Source: Planctomycetota bacterium
GTDB lineage: Bacteria; Planctomycetota; Phycisphaerae; SM23-33
DNA length: 34,114 bases
Assembly (NCBI GenBank): GCA_024275995.1
Contig: JAJRYB010000086.1
Coordinates: 1 to 34,114, forward strand
Direction of reading: 5' to 3'
Positions 10,155 through 19,869 of this stretch are shown here, in pieces. The translations under genes were made by a program, and so were the position numbers. The notes under the pieces are model-generated. The model was not told where the DNA came from, ran no database searches, and was given only the letters and a program-made list of their open reading frames with translations. How positions within the stretch are numbered: position 1 is the stretch's first letter; every line of letters begins with the position of its first letter.

Positions 10155-11276
10155 ATGCGGCGAATTCGAATCTGCCAGTTGATAACCGAGCTTCGTCCCG
10201 CCGGGGCTGAGCGGTGCGTCTACGAACTTGCACGCCGGATCGATCGTGAGCGGTTCGAGATGCGAGTGGCGTGCCTCCGCGGCGGGTCCCTCGTCGATTC
10301 CCTGCGCGAAGCCGGTATCGCCGTGACGGTCCTCGGCGTCCGCGGGAAGTGGGACGTGTTGAAGCTCGCGCGCCTTTCGACGATGCTGGCCCGCGCGAAA
10401 ATCGACCTGCTGCACACGCACCTGTTCCACGCGGACCTTGCCGGCAGGGCCGCAGCCTCGCTGGCGGGCGTGCCGCACCTTCTGCACACCGTCCACGTAG
10501 CCGAGGGGCGGTTCCGACCGTGGCAATTCGCCTACGCACGAGCGATGGCGGGCTGCTGCGAAAGAATAGTCTGCGTCTCGAACGCGGTGCGGGATTTTCA
10601 CGCCTCGCGAACCGGACTGCCGGCAGATCGCTATCTCGTGATCCACAACGGCGTCGATGCGGCAGCCTACGCGCGGGACGACGCCGAGCGGACCCGCCTG
10701 CGAGACCGCTGGGCCGTCCGCAGCGGCGATATGCTCGTTGCGTTCGTAGGCCGGCTTGACCAGCAGAAGGGCGTCGATACGCTTCTTGCCGCTGCGGAAA
10801 AATTGACTGGGCGAGGTGCGATAAAATTCGTCATCGCAGGCGACGGACCGCAGCGCGAAATGGTCGAATCGTTCGTCGACAGGCAGGGGGGGTCCGGCTG
10901 CGTGCGATATCTCGGACGGGTGGACGAGGTTCGCGCAATTCTCAGTGCCGCCGATATGCTGGCGATGCCGAGCCGATGGGAAGGTTTGCCCCTGGCGGCA
11001 GCGGAAGCGATGGCGGCTTCGCTCCCAATCGTAGCGACGCGCGTGGCGGGGCTTTCTGAGCTTGTCGTCGACGGCGAGACCGGGCTTCTCATCCCGCCGG
11101 ACGACGCGACGAGCCTGGTCGAGGCGATTGAACGCCTGGCGGGCGACGCCGCTCTCCGGGAAAAATTGGGCGCCGCCGGGCGTCAGCGCGTAATCAAAAA
11201 ATTCAGCATCGATACCAACGTCGCCGCTCATGAAAAACTCTACCTGCAAATCGTCGGGCGGCGAAGGCAGGATTGA
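10155..11276 (+). CDS. Glycosyltransferase family 4 (GT-B)
   Basis: GGAERCVYELARR-like PAGAERCVYELARR, VVIHNGVD-like LVIHNGVDAAAY, FVGRLDQQKGVDTLL, PSRWEGLPLAAAEAMA. Confidence 0.93.
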   Translation: MRRIRICQLITELRPAGAERCVYELARRIDRERFEMRVACLRGGSLVDSLREAGIAVTVLGVRGKWDVLKLARLSTMLARAKIDLLHTHLFHADLAGRAAASLAGVPHLLHTVHVAEGRFRPWQFAYARAMAGCCERIVCVSNAVRDFHASRTGLPADRYLVIHNGVDAAAYARDDAERTRLRDRWAVRSGDMLVAFVGRLDQQKGVDTLLAAAEKLTGRGAIKFVIAGDGPQREMVESFVDRQGGSGCVRYLGRVDEVRAILSAADMLAMPSRWEGLPLAAAEAMAASLPIVATRVAGLSELVVDGETGLLIPPDDATSLVEAIERLAGDAALREKLGAAGRQRVIKKFSIDTNVAAHEKLYLQIVGRRRQD

Positions 11277-11360
11277 AAAAATTCGGCATCGATACCAATC
11301 TCGCCGCTCACGAAAAACTCTATACGCAAATCGTCGGGGGAGAACGAAAAAATTCAACAC
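11196..11360 (+). repeat. Tandem direct duplication of the glycosyltransferase 3' end (~80-bp unit, two copies plus a short third start)
   Basis: aaaaaattcagcatcgataccaacgtcgccgctcatgaaaaactctacctgcaaatcgtcggg at 11196 recurs as aaaaaattcggcatcgataccaatctcgccgctcacgaaaaactctatacgcaaatcgtcggg at 11276; aaaaaattcaacaccg at 11347. Confidence 0.93.
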
Positions 11361-11813
11361 CGCCAAACGGCAAGCCCTGACGTAAACTACGGCGATATTC
11401 GTACGCTGCACCAACTATTTTAGGATGGTTTGCGCCCGGTCCCCGCTTTTCGTTTTTTCCGATTAACCGATCCACTGGTGAACCGGGTAACCGTTTTTCC
11501 GTTTTTCGACTCATGAAAATGAAGTCGCCTGTCCGATATGTCGAACACGCGCCGATGTGACAGGCACGGCGAATGTCGCTATTTGACAAGTCGGTCCTCA
11601 CGGAAGAACACGAAAAAAAATTTAACCCCGCCGTATCCCCCAGATATGGCGTTCGGTGCGGCAGATCGCCACTATAATTGCGTAAGTACGGCCAGTGTTA
11701 GGTACTTGCGATTTCGAGAAAAAGTGGGTATGTGACTTTTTTTTCTTGTCGGCTTCCCTATTTGTGGTTAAGTTTCCCTGTAAGTACCATGCTGTGGCAA
11801 CAAGGACCTGGAA

Positions 11814-12278
11814 ATGGCTCTCTTTGTCGGCGAATTCGAACAGACATTGGACGGCAAGCATCGCCTTGCCATCAGCGTCGCCTTGAGGGAGCAGCTCCAG
11901 CCGGAAGAAGACGGAAGTAATTTCTTTCTCGTACTCGGCCCGGACCGTCACCTCTGGTTATATCCGGACCAGTACTACCGTCGGCTGGTAGCGGGTCTGC
12001 GTCGATCGGCAATTCCCAGTCGCGAGACGCGGAAGATCGACCTGCTGTTCGCAATGGCACGGATGGTCAAACCGGATTCACAAGGTCGGATCGTTCTACC
12101 GGAGAAGTCGATGCAGCGTGCGATAGTTTCGGATCGCCTGACGCTGGTCGGCGTTTTCGACCACATCGAGATCTGGCCGACGGACGCATGGGAGAGCCAC
12201 GTCGAGAGCGCGCTTCCGAGTTACGGTGAGGTGCTTTACGAAGCGTCCGAGCGATTGGACGATTCCGGCGTCCAGTAA
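11814..12278 (+). CDS. mraZ: Transcriptional regulator MraZ
   Basis: MALFVGEFEQTLDGKHRLAISVALREQL ... DSQGRIVLPEKSMQ ... LVGVFDHIEIW; first gene of the dcw cluster. Confidence 0.95.
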   Translation: MALFVGEFEQTLDGKHRLAISVALREQLQPEEDGSNFFLVLGPDRHLWLYPDQYYRRLVAGLRRSAIPSRETRKIDLLFAMARMVKPDSQGRIVLPEKSMQRAIVSDRLTLVGVFDHIEIWPTDAWESHVESALPSYGEVLYEASERLDDSGVQ

Positions 12279-12384
12279 GAATGGCAAATTAGTCGTGACA
12301 AGTTCAGATTGCTGTTGGTGGAGCAGGAGGCTCCTCCGGCGGGTCACGGATTGACCCAGAAGTTTCGGGTATGAAAGGAATCGT

Positions 12385-12630
12385 ATGATGCTCATCCCCC
12401 GGCACGCTGAAAGCGCAGTACCTCTGAGGCACGGACGCCACAAGGGTTCTTGCGCGGAACTACGCCGCCAATTGGCACATCCATCAATGATTGACGATGG
12501 GCAACGGCAGCGCCTGCTGGAGTTGGCTGGACGCTTGCGGCGCGTTCAGGCACTGGGGGATGAGTATGCCCGATTGCAGCTTTCGGAACACATGGCCGCG
12601 GTTCTCGAACCGCCAACGGCGGTGGCCTGA
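12385..12630 (+). CDS. Small hypothetical helical protein between mraZ and rsmH
   Basis: 81-aa ORF at operonic spacing; no recognised domain. Confidence 0.55.
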   Translation: MMLIPRHAESAVPLRHGRHKGSCAELRRQLAHPSMIDDGQRQRLLELAGRLRRVQALGDEYARLQLSEHMAAVLEPPTAVA

Positions 12631-12647
12631 CGCGGCGCACCGGAACG

Positions 12648-13580
12648 ATGGATCGCGAGAAAGCCCATAATCGCGGCCACGTCCCCGTCCTTGTGCGCGA
12701 GGTCGTCGAATTGCTCTCGCCGCACCAGCGGGGGGTATTCCTGGACTGCACGATAGGTCCGGGCGGGCACGCCGAAGCACTTCTACTGGCCGGGACGCCT
12801 GACGCGACACTGATCGGAATTGATCTGGACGAGAGCGACTTCGGTGCGGCGAGGAGAAGGCTGGAGCGTTTCGGCGATCGCGTCCGGATGTTTCACGCGG
12901 GATTCGACCAGGCACGCGCCGTGCTCGAACAGGCTGGAATCGACGCGGTGGACATCGTTCTGGCGGACCTGGGGTTTTCTTCGCGTCAGATGGACGACCC
13001 GAGTCGCGGGTTGAGCTTCGCCATGGACGGTCCGCTGGACATGCGACTGGACAGATCGGAAGGTCAAAGCGCCGCCGAGTTGGTCAACTCGCTCGATGAG
13101 AAGTCGCTGGCGGACCTGATTTATCGGTACGGTGAAGAACGTTACAGCCGGCGGATAGCCGCGGCGATAGTCCGTCGGCGGAAGCTGCAGGCGATCCGGC
13201 GGACGACGGAACTGGCGGAAATCGTCACGGCTGCATACCCGGCGCCCGCGAGACGATCGCGCCGCGGCGTGCATCCTGCAACGCGAACGTTCCAGGCGCT
13301 GCGGATTGCCGTCAACGACGAGCTGTCTCGGCTTGAAAAGCTGCTTGAAGAAATTCCACGCCTGCTGAACGTCGGCGGGCGCGCGGGAATCATCAGCTTT
13401 CATTCGCTCGAGGACCGACGCGTTAAACATGCGTTCGCTGAAATGGCGCAAGGCGGTGAGGCAGAAGTGCTTACGAAAAAACCCGTAACCGCTTCGGACG
13501 AAGAAATCGAACGAAATCCGCGAAGCCGATCGGCGAAACTTCGCGCCGTGGAAAAAATCGCCCCAGGACGGGCGAATTAG
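12648..13580 (+). CDS. rsmH: 16S rRNA (cytosine(1402)-N(4))-methyltransferase
   Basis: HVPVLVREVVELL, DCTIGPGGHAEALL, ADLGFSSRQMDDPSRGLSF, RTFQALRIAVNDEL, ISFHSLEDRRVK; terminates with TAG. Confidence 0.97.
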   Translation: MDREKAHNRGHVPVLVREVVELLSPHQRGVFLDCTIGPGGHAEALLLAGTPDATLIGIDLDESDFGAARRRLERFGDRVRMFHAGFDQARAVLEQAGIDAVDIVLADLGFSSRQMDDPSRGLSFAMDGPLDMRLDRSEGQSAAELVNSLDEKSLADLIYRYGEERYSRRIAAAIVRRRKLQAIRRTTELAEIVTAAYPAPARRSRRGVHPATRTFQALRIAVNDELSRLEKLLEEIPRLLNVGGRAGIISFHSLEDRRVKHAFAEMAQGGEAEVLTKKPVTASDEEIERNPRSRSAKLRAVEKIAPGRAN

Positions 13581-13625
13581 ACAATCGTGAGTTGCCCTGA
13601 TCCCGTGCATGCACGGAGGTGGAAC

Positions 13626-14459
13626 ATGACGCGAGAAACGAGAATTGGATTACTGGTCGGCCTGGCATTTATCGTTGCGTTCGGATTGATCCTCAGTGAA
13701 CTGACCGCTCCTGAGCGAGAGACCGCTCGCGAGGCGTCCGGCAGCGACGAATCGGCTTACGCCTGGCGATCGGCCGTTACGGAACAGGCGCCCCTCGTCG
13801 AGGATCAGCCCGTCGAGTACATACCTGCGATGCTCGAAGAAGCTCCGGCGCCTGCGCCTCCGGCGCAAGTGGTCGCACACGCATCGATCGAGGAGAATCG
13901 TTCCGAACAGTCGCCCATGTCGCCGGAGACGCCCGGACGGGAAGCTACTCCCGCCGAGCTGCGCACAAGCATGCCTGCGCCGTCTCCCGCACCAGCGCAG
14001 CGCAGGCGCACGTACGTCGTGAGGGCAAACGACAGCCTGATCAAGATCGCCAGGAAGGTCTACGGCCCCGAACATGGCGGCGAGTACAAGCGGATATTCG
14101 CAGCCAACCGGAACATTCTCGCCGACGAGGCGACGGTTCTGCCCGGACAGCGCCTTGTGATTCCTCCCCTGGCCCGGAGATCGCCGATGCGCACGGCAGA
14201 GCAATCCGCCGCCGCGCCGCGCCGTTACGTCGAAATGGACCTGGGGCAGCTTCGCCGGCGATTCGGAACCTCCGGAGGAAATTCAACGCGCCGTCGCGTG
14301 TACGTGGTGCGTCGCGGGGACAATCTCACCACCATCGCGCGCAGAACGCTCAATGACGACAGCACCTCGGCCGTCATGAAAATATTCAACGCGAACCGCG
14401 ACAAGTTACGCCGTCCCGACCGCCTTCCGATAGGCGTTGAGCTGACGATTCCCGGATAG
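13626..14459 (+). CDS. Membrane-anchored protein with two LysM-type domains
   Basis: N-terminal TM; TYVVRANDSLIKIARKVYG... and VYVVRRGDNLTTIARRTLNDDS...; SD acggaggt before ATG 13626; terminates with TAG. Confidence 0.88.
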   Translation: MTRETRIGLLVGLAFIVAFGLILSELTAPERETAREASGSDESAYAWRSAVTEQAPLVEDQPVEYIPAMLEEAPAPAPPAQVVAHASIEENRSEQSPMSPETPGREATPAELRTSMPAPSPAPAQRRRTYVVRANDSLIKIARKVYGPEHGGEYKRIFAANRNILADEATVLPGQRLVIPPLARRSPMRTAEQSAAAPRRYVEMDLGQLRRRFGTSGGNSTRRRVYVVRRGDNLTTIARRTLNDDSTSAVMKIFNANRDKLRRPDRLPIGVELTIPG

Positions 14460-14481
14460 GACCTGCAATAGCGAGCCTGCG

Positions 14482-14781
14482 ATGCGTTTGGCGATAATTA
14501 TTCTGTCTCTGGCGGCGATAACGGTTTGCCTTGTGCACATCCGGCGTGGCGAGGACGACGCCGCCAGGGAAATACAGCAGCTGCGTTCGCAGCAGATATC
14601 GCTGCGACGGGCGCTTTGGGACATGGACAGCGGCATCTCCCGTCTGATAGCGCGCGGGACCCTGCGACGGCAGGCGGGCAAGCTCACGGCAGTGAGGCTC
14701 GTGCCGGCGGGGGAGGCGCCTCGACTGATCGTCGTAGACGAGGACGCCGACCTTACGCAAGCAGGACATAATAACCCCTGA
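14482..14781 (+). CDS. FtsL-like short bitopic membrane protein with coiled coil
   Basis: Single N-terminal TM followed by EIQQLRSQQISLRRALWDM; position between rsmH and ftsI matches ftsL. Confidence 0.65.
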   Translation: MRLAIIILSLAAITVCLVHIRRGEDDAAREIQQLRSQQISLRRALWDMDSGISRLIARGTLRRQAGKLTAVRLVPAGEAPRLIVVDEDADLTQAGHNNP

Positions 14782-14794
14782 GGCAAAGTGACGC

Positions 14795-16525
14795 ATGGAC
14801 GAACGGGCCGGCAGAACCTGGCGACACAACATTATCTTCGCCTTTCTGATGCTGGCGGTAGTGGGTCTGTGCGTTCGGATGGGCCTGCTTCTCCGCGACG
14901 GTCGGGCCGAGGCTGTCGAGCTTGCCCAACGTCAGCAGCGGATGGAAATTCCACTCCCGGCAAGGACCGGAAGCATCTTTGCGCGAAGCTCCAAGCGTTA
15001 CCTCCCGCTTGCGATAAGCCGCCAGAAGCCCAGTTGTTACGTGGACCCCTTCCTGCTGCGCGACGAAGAAATAGCCGACGTTTCAATCGCGCTGGCCGGG
15101 GCGCTTAACCTGGACGCTCGCGACGTGCAGCACAAGATACTTACCCGGCGAAAGAGGCGGTTCGCCTGGATAAAGCGGCGCATCGGGCCTTCGGAAGTCT
15201 CGGCCGTTCGCAAGGCGAAGCTTCCCGGCGTCGGGATCATTTTCGAGTGGCAGCGGGAGTACCCCAACGGTTCCCTCGCGGCGAGCGTCGTGGGGTTCCG
15301 GCGGAAGTACGGCGAGGCGGGCGGTGGCGCGGAACTTTCGCAGGACGAGCGCCTCAAGGCGAGAGATGGAAAACGGGTCGTGCTCGCCGACGCAAAGCGA
15401 AACCCGATCTGGCCGCTTCCGAAGCAAAGCAGACTTCCCCGCGACGGGGACAGCGTGTTCCTTACGATCGACCTGGCGATACAGGAATCGCTGGAGAGGG
15501 CGGTCGCCGAATCGGTGTCGAAGTTCGGCGCGAAATGGGGCACGGGCGTCGTCGTCGATCCACGCAACGGCAAGGTGCTTGCGATGTGCTCGTTCCCGAC
15601 GTTCGATCCGAACACGTTCAACACCGCCCCGGCTGCGAACCGCACCAACCGGGCGATCAGTTATCCGTACGAACCGGGGAGTATCGCCAAACCGCTGTTC
15701 GCCGCAGGAGCGGTCAACGAAGGACTGATGACCTTCGATACGGAAATATTCTGTGAAAACGGAACGTACCGGGCATATCGCGGTGGACGGATCAGCGATC
15801 CCGGGCACAGTTACGGAAACCTCAGCCTGACCGATATCGTCGTGAAGTCCAGCAACATCGGAATGGCGAAAGTCGGCGAAAAACTGGGCAACGCGCGCCT
15901 CCACGCCATAGCGAAACGGTTCGGACTGGGCGAAAAAACGGGTATCGAGCTTCCGGGCGAAAGCGCGGGGATTATTCGCCCCCTGCGCCGCTGGGACACG
16001 TACAGCCTCCGGCGGATTCCGTTCGGACAGGAAATGTCCGCCACCACTCTCCAGATGGTGATGGCGTTCTGCGCGATAGCCAACGGTGGCGAACTTTTGC
16101 AGGCGCGCCTGATCGAAAAGGTAACGGACGCGGACGGGCGTCTCCTCTGGCAAGGTCGGAGGCGTCTCGTGAGGCGCGTACTCCGCGCGAAAGTCGCTTA
16201 CGAAACGCTCGCGGTCATGCGGGAAGTCGTGGAGAGGGGCACCGGCAAGGCCTGCCGCCTGTCGCGTTGGACGAGCTTCGGAAAAACCGGCACCGCCCAG
16301 ATTCCCGGACCGGGCGGATACGTGGAGGACGCCTATACAGGCTCGTTCGTCGGAGGCGCGCCGGCGTCCAATCCGCAGCTTGTATGCCTTATTTCGATAT
16401 ACCGGCCGGAGAAGTCCAAGGGCTACTACGGCGCGAAAGTGGCGGCGCCGTTCGTCAGGGAAGTGCTCGAAGAGGCGTTGATGTATCGCGACGTTCCCGG
16501 CGACCTTCCCGGCGGCGGGTATTGA
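14795..16525 (+). CDS. ftsI: Peptidoglycan D,D-transpeptidase FtsI/PBP2-type
   Basis: N-terminal TM, EPGSIAKP (SxxK), KSSNIGM (SxN), GKTGTAQ (KTG), RTGSIFARSS. Confidence 0.95.
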   Translation: MDERAGRTWRHNIIFAFLMLAVVGLCVRMGLLLRDGRAEAVELAQRQQRMEIPLPARTGSIFARSSKRYLPLAISRQKPSCYVDPFLLRDEEIADVSIALAGALNLDARDVQHKILTRRKRRFAWIKRRIGPSEVSAVRKAKLPGVGIIFEWQREYPNGSLAASVVGFRRKYGEAGGGAELSQDERLKARDGKRVVLADAKRNPIWPLPKQSRLPRDGDSVFLTIDLAIQESLERAVAESVSKFGAKWGTGVVVDPRNGKVLAMCSFPTFDPNTFNTAPAANRTNRAISYPYEPGSIAKPLFAAGAVNEGLMTFDTEIFCENGTYRAYRGGRISDPGHSYGNLSLTDIVVKSSNIGMAKVGEKLGNARLHAIAKRFGLGEKTGIELPGESAGIIRPLRRWDTYSLRRIPFGQEMSATTLQMVMAFCAIANGGELLQARLIEKVTDADGRLLWQGRRRLVRRVLRAKVAYETLAVMREVVERGTGKACRLSRWTSFGKTGTAQIPGPGGYVEDAYTGSFVGGAPASNPQLVCLISIYRPEKSKGYYGAKVAAPFVREVLEEALMYRDVPGDLPGGGY

Positions 16526-16698
16526 ATATCGAAAAGGCTTTGATCGCGTCCGGGGCGTCCTTGAAGCAACGGGCGGTAATTGGTTAGACTCCCAGCGTTG
16601 GCAGAGGCTCTCGCCGCCACGGTGCGCGGCGATCCCTGCCGACGAATTTGCCGGCGGCGTAACGTACCTACGATCGTCCGCGCGGTGACGGAGGCGGC

Positions 16699-18168
16699 AT
16701 GAGGTTTTCTGAACTGCTTCAAAAGGCATCCGTCCGGCCGATCCAGACTCTCGGCGAGGTTGAGATAACCTCCGTCGCCGGCGATTCCCGCAACTGCCAT
16801 GCTGGTTGTTGCTTCGTAGCCGTGCGCGGCAAGCAGTTCGACGGGCACGATTACATCCCGGCTGCGATTTCCGGAGGGGCCTCGGCAATCGTCTGCGAGG
16901 ATCGCGGGAAAGTTCCCGACGGCGCCGTCTCGGCGGTGGTGAAAGACTCCCATGCGGCGCTGGGCAGATTGGCCCAGGCAATCGCCGATTGGCCCGCGCG
17001 AAAGCTCGTCAACCTCGGTATTACCGGTACGAACGGCAAGAGCACCGTCGCGGTTCTCCTGCGTTCGATTCTCCAGGCGGCGGGATGCCCAACGTCGCTG
17101 CTGGGAACGATCCGATACGAGATCGGATCGAGCGATATCGACGCGACGCACACCACCCCCTCGCCGTAGCGGCTGGCTGAGCTTATGGGCGAAATGGTCC
17201 GCTCCGCCCAGACGCACCTTGTCATGGAGGTCTCCTCGCACGCCCTCGATCAGAGGCGAACCGAGGGCGTGGATTTCAGAGCGGCTGTCTTCACGAACCT
17301 CTCCGGCGACCACCTTGACTACCACGGGTCGATGGAGGCGTATATCGAGGCGAAAAAACGACTGTTCCGCGAGCTGACGCCGGACGCGACGGCGGTGATA
17401 AACGCCGACGACCCGGTAGGCGAGTCGATCGCGCACGATACGTCCGCCCGCATTTTGCGGTACGGAATGGACAACCCGGCGGACCTGGCTGCGCGAATAG
17501 AAGACGCCGGCGTGGCGGGGACGGCGTTCGTCCTTGTCTTCGACGAGCGGGAAACGCCCGTGCGCACGCCGCTCATCGGGCGGCACAACGTTTACAATTG
17601 CCTCGCCGCGGCCGGGGCGGCAATTGCGCTGGGTATCGACGTGGAGACAATCGCCGGCGCACTGGGAGAGCTGGACATCGTTCCAGGGCGTTTGCAGCGG
17701 GTCCATTCGGACGCCCCCTTTGGCGTGTTCGTGGACTACGCGCACAGCGACGACGCCCTGGCGAACGTCCTGGAGGCGATCAGGTCGATCGAACACAGGC
17801 GAACGTTGCTGGTATTCGGCTGCGGGGGCGATCGCGACAGGAGCAAGCGCCCACGCATGGCGAAGGTGGCAGAAACCTTCGCGGACCATATCGTGGTTAC
17901 GTCGGACAACCCGCGAACCGAGGCTCCCGGCGCCATTATCGACGAGATTCTCGCGGGGTTCAGCGATTCGGGGACGAGGCGCGTCGTTGTCGATCCGGAC
18001 CGTCGAAAAGCGATAGCCTTGGCGATCGACGAGGCCTGCCAGGGCGATATCGTGCTGATCGCCGGGAAGGGGCACGAGGATTACCAGATTCTCGGAAGCG
18101 AACGGATTCACTTCAACGACGTCGAGGCGGCTGGCGAACTGCTGCGGGAGCGAGGGTACGGCGAATGA
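16699..18168 (+). pseudogene. murE: UDP-N-acetylmuramyl-tripeptide synthetase MurE with one in-frame TAG at 17167-17169
   Basis: GITGTNGKSTVAVLLRSIL, HTTPSP*RLAELMGEMV, MEVSSHALDQRR, FTNLSGDHLDYHGSMEAY, VDYAHSDDALANVLEAI, DNPRTEAPGAIIDEI, GKGHEDYQI. Both halves share a frame. Confidence 0.95.
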
Positions 18169-19547
18169 AGCGGCTGTCCATGCAGGAAATCTGCCGAGTG
18201 GTGAACGGGCGCTGGCTTTCGCAGGCCCGCCCGGCGTCCGTGGATTGCATTTGCACGGATACGCGCGACGCGGCAAGCGGTTCGTTGTTCATCGCGCTGC
18301 GAGGTGATCGTTTCGATGGGCATGTGTTCCTTCCACAGGCTGCCGATGCTGGATGCGTCGCGGCGATGGTGAGGCGGGACAGCGAACCGCCTCCGCAAGT
18401 GGCTGAGAGATTTCCAGGAGGAGTAATCGGCGTTGCGGACACCACCAGGGCGCTGGGCGGTCTTGCGGCGCATCATCGTTCGATTACCAACGCAGCCGTC
18501 GTCGCGGTCACCGGTTCCAACGGAAAGACGACCGTCAAGCAGATGATCCATCGGATCCTTTCCACGCGGTTCAAGGGCACATGCAGCCCGAAAAGCTTCA
18601 ACAATGCAATCGGCGTGCCGCTGACGCTTCTGGGCGTCTGCGGGGCGGACGATTACGTGGTGTGCGAAATCGGTTCCAGTGCACCGGGAGAAATCGCCTC
18701 GCTGGGTGCGATAGCGCGCCCGGTCGTTTCGGTGATCACGTCCGTCGGCCGGGCGCACCTCGAACAGTTCGGTTCTATCGAACGCATCGCCGTCGAGAAG
18801 GCCTCGCTGCTGGGCACGATGGAACCGGAAGGTCTTGCCGTCGTCTTTTCCGACAGCGATATCCTGGAGAAGGCGTTAAGGTATTACCATCGGCGGATCA
18901 TCCGGTTCGGACAATCGGACTTGGCCGACCTTCGCCTGACGGCGTGGGAAACCGACGGAAGTTCCCAGCGATTCGAGTTGAACGGGCACATTTCCTGCCG
19001 CCTGCCGGTTCCCGGAAGGCACAACGCGCTGAATGCCCTGGCGGCGATCGGCGTGGCGCGGCGGTTTGGAATAGACGAAGCCGCAGCCGTCGATGCGATG
19101 GAGGGTTTCACGGGTATCGAGATGCGCCTCCAACGCATTGTCGTCGGAGGGGTGACGATCATCAACGACGCATACAACGCCAACCCCGCCAGCATGTTCG
19201 CAGCCGTCGATACACTCGCGGAAATTCCCGCCAAGCGGCGTGTGGTTATCGCAGGCGATATGCGGGAACTGGGCGATCAGAGCGAACAATTGCACCTGCA
19301 AACCGGGCGAGAAATAGCCCGGCGAAACATCGACCTGGTGATCGGGATCGGGCTGCTTGGCCGATATATCTCTGATGGCGCCTCCCAGGAGGGAACCACC
19401 GTCGAGGCGTTCGATCTTATCGAACAGGCGCACAAGCGGATTGCCTCCCTGCTGAGCGACGGGGACGTTGTCCTGTTGAAGGGATCGCGCGCGATGGCGA
19501 TGGAAAGGCTCGTCGATCCGATCCGTTCGGCGTTCGAAGAAAAATAA
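18165..19547 (+). CDS. murF: UDP-N-acetylmuramoyl-tripeptide--D-alanyl-D-alanine ligase
   Basis: ATGA overlap with murE; VTGSNGKTTVKQMI, SFNNAIGVPLTLL, EIGSSAPGEIASL, INDAYNANPASMFAAVDTL. Confidence 0.95.
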   Translation: MKRLSMQEICRVVNGRWLSQARPASVDCICTDTRDAASGSLFIALRGDRFDGHVFLPQAADAGCVAAMVRRDSEPPPQVAERFPGGVIGVADTTRALGGLAAHHRSITNAAVVAVTGSNGKTTVKQMIHRILSTRFKGTCSPKSFNNAIGVPLTLLGVCGADDYVVCEIGSSAPGEIASLGAIARPVVSVITSVGRAHLEQFGSIERIAVEKASLLGTMEPEGLAVVFSDSDILEKALRYYHRRIIRFGQSDLADLRLTAWETDGSSQRFELNGHISCRLPVPGRHNALNALAAIGVARRFGIDEAAAVDAMEGFTGIEMRLQRIVVGGVTIINDAYNANPASMFAAVDTLAEIPAKRRVVIAGDMRELGDQSEQLHLQTGREIARRNIDLVIGIGLLGRYISDGASQEGTTVEAFDLIEQAHKRIASLLSDGDVVLLKGSRAMAMERLVDPIRSAFEEK

Positions 19548-19599
19548 TTGCAGGGCACGTCTCGATACGCATCGGGATTGCACGCCGGTCAAAGTGAAC

Positions 19600-19755
19600 G
19601 TCTTAAATCCGAAATCCGAAACAAATACGAAATTCAAAATACAAAAACTCGAAACAACAGCATGCAGGGAGTCGACGTTTCTGTTTTGAAAATTAGGATT
19701 TTGAACAATTGATATTGTTTCGTATTTCGAGTTTCGTGCTTCGAATTTGATTTTA
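19600..19755. repeat. Dispersed intergenic imperfect inverted-repeat element (aatccgaaatccgaaacaaatacgaaattcaaaat ... attttgaac..gtttcgtatttcgagtttcg)
   Basis: Complementary arms flank a non-coding centre; related to the element at 6945-7095. Confidence 0.75.
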
Positions 19756-19775
19756 TCGACCTTTGAATCGTCAAA

Positions 19776-19798
19776 GTAACCCGCCATTGGCGGGTTAC
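19776..19798. terminator. Perfect 10-bp hairpin GTAACCCGCC-ATT-GGCGGGTTAC (no T tract)
   Basis: Exact inverted repeat between murF and mraY. Confidence 0.6.
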
Positions 19799-19869
19799 AG
19801 CGGAAAAACGAGGCGATACCGCCGCTGCCTGTTACATTCGCCATTCAATGTTCAATAAAGGTCTGACGA

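Noticed and set aside
11320-11601. 93-aa minus ORF downstream of the glycosyltransferase
   Set aside because: Lies across repeat relics and low-complexity gaaaaacgg stretches; no domain or start signal.
16699-18168. murE as two separately translated half-proteins
   Set aside because: ATG 17185 lacks a visible SD and the split falls inside the catalytic fold; a single interrupted gene is simpler.
15083-18276. Long antisense ORFs (632 and 616 aa) opposite ftsI and murE
   Set aside because: Low-complexity Arg/Pro-rich shadows of coding genes; no start context or family match.
18876-19844. 322-aa minus ORF with N-terminal KFEARNSKYETISIVQNPNFQ
   Set aside because: Spurious ORF across the intergenic repeat element and antisense to murF.
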